18,016 nucleotides of DNA, from assembly GCA_029946045.1 (NCBI GenBank), contig JAQSDS010000397.1:1-18016 (forward strand), in the 5' to 3' direction. Source of the DNA: Rhodoferax sp. GTDB lineage: Bacteria; Pseudomonadota; Gammaproteobacteria; Burkholderiales; Burkholderiaceae_C. Below the pieces are notes generated by a model. The model saw only the letters and a list, made by a program, of their open reading frames with translations. It was not told the origin of the DNA and made no database searches. Position numbers and translations under genes: made by a program. Of this stretch, positions 14,473 to 18,016 are shown one piece after another; position 1 is the stretch's first letter, and each line of letters opens with the position of its first letter.

Positions 14473-15306
14473 TCAAGCCGACCAGTTCACCGTGCCGCTC
14501 CAGGCAGTCGCCAGCACCACGATGCCGAACACGATGCGGTAGTAGGCAAAGCCAACGAAACTGTGGCTGGCGATGTAGCGAAGTAGCCAGCGGATGCACA
14601 ACCAGGCGCTCAAAAACGACATCACCAGCCCAACGGCAAACACCGGGGTGTCGGCCATGGACAGCAAAGCCCGCTCCTTGAACAGGCTGTAGGCGCCCGC
14701 GCCGATCAGCGTCGGAATGGCCAGGTAAAAAGAAAAGTCAGTGGCGGCCTTGCGGCTCAGGCCAAACAACATGCCACCAATGATGGTGGCACCACTGCGG
14801 CTCGTGCCCGGGATCATGGCCGTGCACTGCGCCAGACCGACCTTGAGCGCGTCCAGCGGCGTCATCGACTCGACGTCATGAATGCGCGCGACCGATGGAT
14901 TTTTTTGCTGCCGCCGTTCGGCCCAAAGGATGATGAAACCACCCAAGATAAACATGCTGGCCACCACCACCGGTGTAAACAGATGCGCCTTGATGGCCTT
15001 GCCGTACAGCAGGCCCAGAATCACGGCCGGGAGAAATGCAATCAGCACATTGAGGGCAAAACGCTGCGCCTGCTTTTCAGTAGGCAGGGCCAACACGGTG
15101 TCACGAATTTTTTGCCAGTAGACCAGGATCACGGCAAAAATGGCGCCGGTCTGGATGGCAATGTCAAACACCTTGGCCTTGTCGTCGTCAAAACCCAATA
15201 GGGCCCCGGCCAAAATCAGATGGCCGGTACTCGAAATCGGCAAAAACTCGGTCAGCCCTTCCACCACGCCCATGATGGCGGCTTTGATCAGCAAAACAAT
15301 ATCCAC
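14473..15306 (-). CDS. uppP: Undecaprenyl-diphosphate phosphatase (BacA/UppP)
   Basis: This 277-aa integral membrane phosphatase recycles undecaprenyl diphosphate to the monophosphate carrier lipid used for peptidoglycan synthesis; overproduction of the family confers bacitracin resistance. Motif 1 is [14 protein letters not shown] (Glu16, Glu20, Ser26, His29) and motif 2 is [10 protein letters not shown] (Arg170). The rest is a series of hydrophobic helices. Translation starts at a GTG (15304-15306) with GGGAG at 6-nt spacing. It lies 68 bp downstream of the isochorismatase-family gene in the same direction and is convergent with anbu, with only 27 bp between stops. Confidence 0.96.
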   Translation of the reverse strand: MDIVLLIKAAIMGVVEGLTEFLPISSTGHLILAGALLGFDDDKAKVFDIAIQTGAIFAVILVYWQKIRDTVLALPTEKQAQRFALNVLIAFLPAVILGLLYGKAIKAHLFTPVVVASMFILGGFIILWAERRQQKNPSVARIHDVESMTPLDALKVGLAQCTAMIPGTSRSGATIIGGMLFGLSRKAATDFSFYLAIPTLIGAGAYSLFKERALLSMADTPVFAVGLVMSFLSAWLCIRWLLRYIASHSFVGFAYYRIVFGIVVLATAWSGTVNWSA

Positions 15307-15374
15307 GCAAGCTCCCTTACAACAAGCCGCAGATTATCGCCGCCAGCCAGGCTGCGCCGGGCAAACACCAAGCC

Positions 15375-15977
15375 CTATTTGATCAACGCTTGCACCGCCT
15401 TGAACTGCGGTGCCTCGGCGCTGCGCAACCACTCAAACACCACCATTTCGGTGGTCACCAGTTCCGCGCCGGCGCCCGCCAGGCGGTCAAAAGCGGCATC
15501 GCGGTTGCGCTCGGTGCGCGAGCTGCAGGCATCGGTCACCACCCACACCTCAAACTCGTCTTCGAGCAAGTGCAGTGCGGTCTGCATCAGGCAGACATGG
15601 GCTTCGCAGCCAGCAATCACGATGCTGCTGCGCTCGGTGGGCGTGTTGGAAGGCTTTTGCAAGTGCTTGGGCAGGCTGCGCGCATTGCCGGCCGGGGCCT
15701 TCACTGGCGGGCGCAACCACTCACCCAAGCCCTCTTCGACCCCGCTGAACTGCATCTTGGCCAGCGTGCGCTGGCACAGGGCGCGCAGTTCAGGCGGGTT
15801 TTCACCGAGCTTGGACGGGTTTTGCTCGGTGCCCCACACCGGCACCTCCATCAGTTTGGCCGCCTGCGCCAGGCGCATGGCGTTGGCCAACACGAGCGGC
15901 GCTTCAAAAATGGCGGGCATCAGGCGGGTTTGGTAGTCAACCAGTACCAATTGGGAAAGTTCAGATTCAAGCAGCAT
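15375..15977 (-). CDS. Isochorismatase-family cysteine hydrolase
   Basis: This is a 200-aa hydrolase of the isochorismatase/nicotinamidase superfamily. The catalytic triad is visible: Asp14 (LVLVDYQ), Lys74 (AKMQFSG) and Cys129 in the segment IAGCEAHVCL. The GCEAHVCLMQTA form is that of the ISOC/YcaC-like group, whose natural substrates are mostly unknown, rather than of true nicotinamidase or EntB-type isochorismatase. The ATG at 15977 has only a weak ribosome-binding site. It probably shares a transcript with uppP 68 bp downstream, but no functional link to cell-wall lipid recycling is evident. It is divergent from the NlpC/P60 gene. Confidence 0.85.
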   Translation of the reverse strand: MLLESELSQLVLVDYQTRLMPAIFEAPLVLANAMRLAQAAKLMEVPVWGTEQNPSKLGENPPELRALCQRTLAKMQFSGVEEGLGEWLRPPVKAPAGNARSLPKHLQKPSNTPTERSSIVIAGCEAHVCLMQTALHLLEDEFEVWVVTDACSSRTERNRDAAFDRLAGAGAELVTTEMVVFEWLRSAEAPQFKAVQALIK

Positions 15978-16076
15978 GGCGGGCTTTCAGATAAGTTGAT
16001 CACAAGGCATGGCGCAATTAGACCGCAGGTTTGAAGACATCGATTGCGGTTCGGCCAATGTGTGTAAACTACGCCG

Positions 16077-16652
16077 ATGCGAATTACCGCCCTTTTGTCA
16101 TCCTTGCTCATAGCCACCAGCGTGCATGCTGCGCCGGTCGATACGCCAGACCAGTTGGGCAGCTTCCTGAACGATCAAGGTCTCTTGTCGAAAATGGACC
16201 AAATGCGCCAAAGGGTAACCAACCAGGCGTCTGACCTGGTGGTGAATGCGCTGGGCTTCCTGGGTGTGCCCTACCAAATGGGCGGCAACAGCGTGGAAAC
16301 CGGTTTTGATTGCAGCGGTTTTGTCAAAGCCATGTATGAACAAACCGTGGGCCTGATCCTGCCGCGCAAGGCCGAACAACAAGCCGCAGCCACCCAGCAA
16401 ATTGACCGTTCCGAACTGCAACCCGGTGACCTGGTGTTCTTCAACACCTTGCGCCGCGCCTTCAGCCACGTAGGTATTTACATCGGTGACGGTAAATTCA
16501 TCCACTCACCCAAACCCGGTGCCCAGGTTCGGGTGGATAGCATGGGGCTTTCGTATTGGAGCCATCGTTTTGACGGCGCACGACGCGTCACCTCTTCTGA
16601 AAACAGCAACGCCCTTCTTGGCGCAGCCACGTCAGACCCCACCCGGCGCTGA
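16077..16652 (+). CDS. Secreted NlpC/P60 (C40) family peptidoglycan hydrolase
   Basis: This 191-aa protein is a predicted cell-wall endopeptidase cutting D-Glu-diaminopimelate type bonds in peptidoglycan stem peptides. Residues 1-18 are a signal peptide (basic RI start, hydrophobic core, cleavage after VHA). There is no lipobox Cys, so it should be periplasmic rather than a lipoprotein. The C40 domain at about 50-170 has the catalytic Cys79 (FDCSGF), His131 (FSHVGIYIG) and polar His143 (FIHSPKPG). The ATG at 16077 has no clear Shine-Dalgarno; a TAAACT at 16065-16070 could be a -10 box placing transcription start almost at the ATG. It is convergent with the small membrane protein, only 2 bp apart. 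Confidence 0.92.
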   Translation: MRITALLSSLLIATSVHAAPVDTPDQLGSFLNDQGLLSKMDQMRQRVTNQASDLVVNALGFLGVPYQMGGNSVETGFDCSGFVKAMYEQTVGLILPRKAEQQAAATQQIDRSELQPGDLVFFNTLRRAFSHVGIYIGDGKFIHSPKPGAQVRVDSMGLSYWSHRFDGARRVTSSENSNALLGAATSDPTRR

Positions 16653-16654
16653 GT

Positions 16655-16972
16655 TCAGCGACGTTTGTCGCTGACGTCGGTGACATCCGTCACGTCGGTC
16701 ACCTCGGCATCAATCACATCCATCGGCGGTTTGCTTCGGCTGGCGCCAGGCGTTTTGGCCCGATAAGCCCGCTGCCACAGGTCGGCCCGGTTCATCTTGA
16801 ACACCCAGGGTTGCACCGGCTGACCGGTTAGCTTGGCCCACAAGGCCCGCATCAACCACAGCACCAGCACCAGGCTGGCGGCAAACAACAAGCTTGCCAA
16901 AAAAATCAGCGCTGCCGCCAACAAGCCCAGGCGCAAGACCCAACGCATCACTTGCTTTACAAAGTTATTCAC
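16655..16972 (-). CDS. Small membrane protein of unknown function
   Basis: This 105-aa protein has no family that I recognise. Residues about 12-45 form a long hydrophobic stretch (one or two membrane helices), followed by a cytoplasmic-type basic segment with WVFKMNRADLWQRAYRAK. The C-terminal tail is acidic and Thr-rich, with TDVTDVTDVSD triplet repeats that come from short near-repeats in the DNA (about 16670-16705). It starts at a GTG (16972) with AAGGA about 8 nt upstream, which supports real translation. It lies 41 bp downstream of the DinG-like helicase gene in the same direction and may be co-transcribed with it. Confidence 0.65.
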   Translation of the reverse strand: MNNFVKQVMRWVLRLGLLAAALIFLASLLFAASLVLVLWLMRALWAKLTGQPVQPWVFKMNRADLWQRAYRAKTPGASRSKPPMDVIDAEVTDVTDVTDVSDKRR

Positions 16973-17013
16973 CCGTCAATTCCTTGAACACCATCCATGC
17001 TGTCATCATCGCA

Positions 17014-18016
17014 TCAATCAGCCAAAACCGTGCCTGGCGCGCGCCTTGAAACCGCATAGGGCGGCAGGCCTTGCAGCATGCGGCGGCCGTAGCCTGTGCT
17101 CAGCAGGCGCTTGTCGTAACAAATCACGCGGGCCTGGTCGGTCTCGGAGCGGATCGCCCGGCCGGTCCACTGCAGCAGCTTGATGCCGGTGGCAGGCACC
17201 ACCAGCTCAGAAAACGGGTCGCGCCCAGCGCGCTTGAGCCACTCGGCACGCGCCTCTTCGACCGGGTCCGAGGGTGGGCTGAACGGCAGCTTGGCAATAA
17301 ACACCGTCTCGCACAACAAGCCAGGTAAGTCCAGCCCTTCACCAAACGACTGGAGCCCAAAAATCACCGAGGCAAAGCCGGCCTCGACCCGCGCCTGGTG
17401 AATGCCCAGCAAGCGGCCGCGCGCCATTAAGCCCTGCACCAGCACGATGTCCAGCAGAGCCGGGTCAAGCGCGCTCACGGCCGCCTGCATCTGCACGCGC
17501 GAGGTAAACAACACCAGGGCGCCATGCGGCACATCGCGCAGGTCAGCCAGCAAAGCCGCCACCATCTGGGTGGTGTAGAGGTCAACCTGCTTTGGGTCGG
17601 CAGCGGTGTCGGCCACCACCAGCTGGCCCTGGGCGCGGTAATCAAACGGGCTTTCCACCGCCAGCGTGCTCACCTGCGGCAAACCAGCCAAGCCGGTCTC
17701 GCCCAGAAAAAAGTCAAAACTGCCACAGGTGGTGAGCGAGGCCGACGTCACCACAGCGCCACGTACATGCTGCCAAAGGTGTCGGCGCAGCAGGTCGCCA
17801 GGCACGATCGGGCAGGCGTGCGCGCTGATCGAGACCAGGCCGGAGCCAGTGTCTGACTTGAGCCACTTGGCCAGTGGCGGCTCGTCAGTGCACAGCCAAT
17901 GCGCGCTGGTGGCCACCACGCTGTTGAGCTTGGGCGCCATCTGGCCCAGCCTGGCGTACTGCACCGAACAATTGGCAGCCTGCGACGGGTCTTCCTTGGC
18001 GCGTGCTTTCAGCTCG
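17014..18016 (-). CDS. dinG: DinG-type ATP-dependent DNA helicase (5' end outside the window)
   Basis: This is the C-terminal part (334 codons seen) of an XPD/Rad3-like superfamily 2 helicase, a 5'-3' DNA helicase implicated in DNA repair and clearing of R-loops. The frame stays open to the window edge, so the N-terminal ATPase domain and any Fe-S cysteines are not visible. Visible motifs in order are VVTSASL (motif III), VESPFDY, LVLFTSR (motif IV), GLQSFGEGLDLPG (motif V) and QWTGRAIRSETD (motif VI, with the arginine finger). The C-terminal DKRLLSTGYGRRML is typical of DinG/YoaA. YoaA-like paralogues are the alternative. Confidence 0.88.
   Translation of the reverse strand, partial: ELKARAKEDPSQAANCSVQYARLGQMAPKLNSVVATSAHWLCTDEPPLAKWLKSDTGSGLVSISAHACPIVPGDLLRRHLWQHVRGAVVTSASLTTCGSFDFFLGETGLAGLPQVSTLAVESPFDYRAQGQLVVADTAADPKQVDLYTTQMVAALLADLRDVPHGALVLFTSRVQMQAAVSALDPALLDIVLVQGLMARGRLLGIHQARVEAGFASVIFGLQSFGEGLDLPGLLCETVFIAKLPFSPPSDPVEEARAEWLKRAGRDPFSELVVPATGIKLLQWTGRAIRSETDQARVICYDKRLLSTGYGRRMLQGLPPYAVSRRAPGTVLAD

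Overview
The window looks like chromosomal DNA of a betaproteobacterium of the order Burkholderiales, most likely a Comamonadaceae member of the Rhodoferax/Polaromonas type. This rests on the moderately high GC content, the Burkholderiales-style N-terminus of the ETF-ubiquinone oxidoreductase, a tandem glycine riboswitch ahead of gcvT, and palindromic repeats of a kind I associate with this family. The taxonomic call is inference from protein and sequence style, not from a database search. Most of the window is housekeeping metabolism. I see no prophage, insertion sequence, tRNA, rRNA, CRISPR array or toxin-antitoxin pair.

Layout. Positions 1-1472 (minus strand) hold scoA and scoB, the two subunits of a succinyl-CoA:3-ketoacid CoA-transferase. 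They are separated by two direct copies of a hairpin repeat. A PAS-LuxR regulator (1668-2225, plus) is divergent from them. The intergenic region contains an interrupted dyad that could be its operator and two copies of a related hairpin repeat. A small Ala/Lys/Pro-rich DUF2934 protein follows (2309-2656). Positions 2687-5376 (minus) form a tight four-gene operon, in transcription order SDR oxidoreductase, EamA transporter, chorismate lyase UbiC and hot-dog acyl-CoA thioesterase. Divergent from it is ETF-ubiquinone oxidoreductase (5523-7214, plus), which ends convergent with a DUF1015 gene (7254-8570, minus).

Positions 8571-9017 are a regulatory leader with a two-aptamer glycine riboswitch (8703-8949). 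It controls gcvT-gcvH-gcvP (9018-13488, plus), the glycine cleavage operon. Complementary segments around the second aptamer suggest how glycine binding could expose the gcvT ribosome-binding site. Next comes a stand-alone proteasome-like protease, Anbu (13618-14445, plus). It is convergent with uppP (undecaprenyl-diphosphate phosphatase), which is preceded by an isochorismatase-family hydrolase; both are on the minus strand. The right end has a secreted NlpC/P60 cell-wall hydrolase (plus), a small membrane protein (minus) and the C-terminal half of a DinG-type helicase (minus, running off the edge).

How the genes work together. The CoA-transferase, ETF-QO, thioesterase and SDR fit acyl-CoA, ketone-body or PHB-type carbon metabolism feeding electrons to ubiquinone, and UbiC makes the ubiquinone ring precursor. 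The glycine cleavage operon yields CO2, ammonia and methylene-THF from excess glycine under riboswitch control. UppP and the NlpC/P60 hydrolase both act on cell-wall metabolism. The best leads for something not fully described are the paired hairpin repeats around scoA, the proposed expression platform of the riboswitch, the DUF1015 protein beside the glycine operon, and the orphan Anbu gene.
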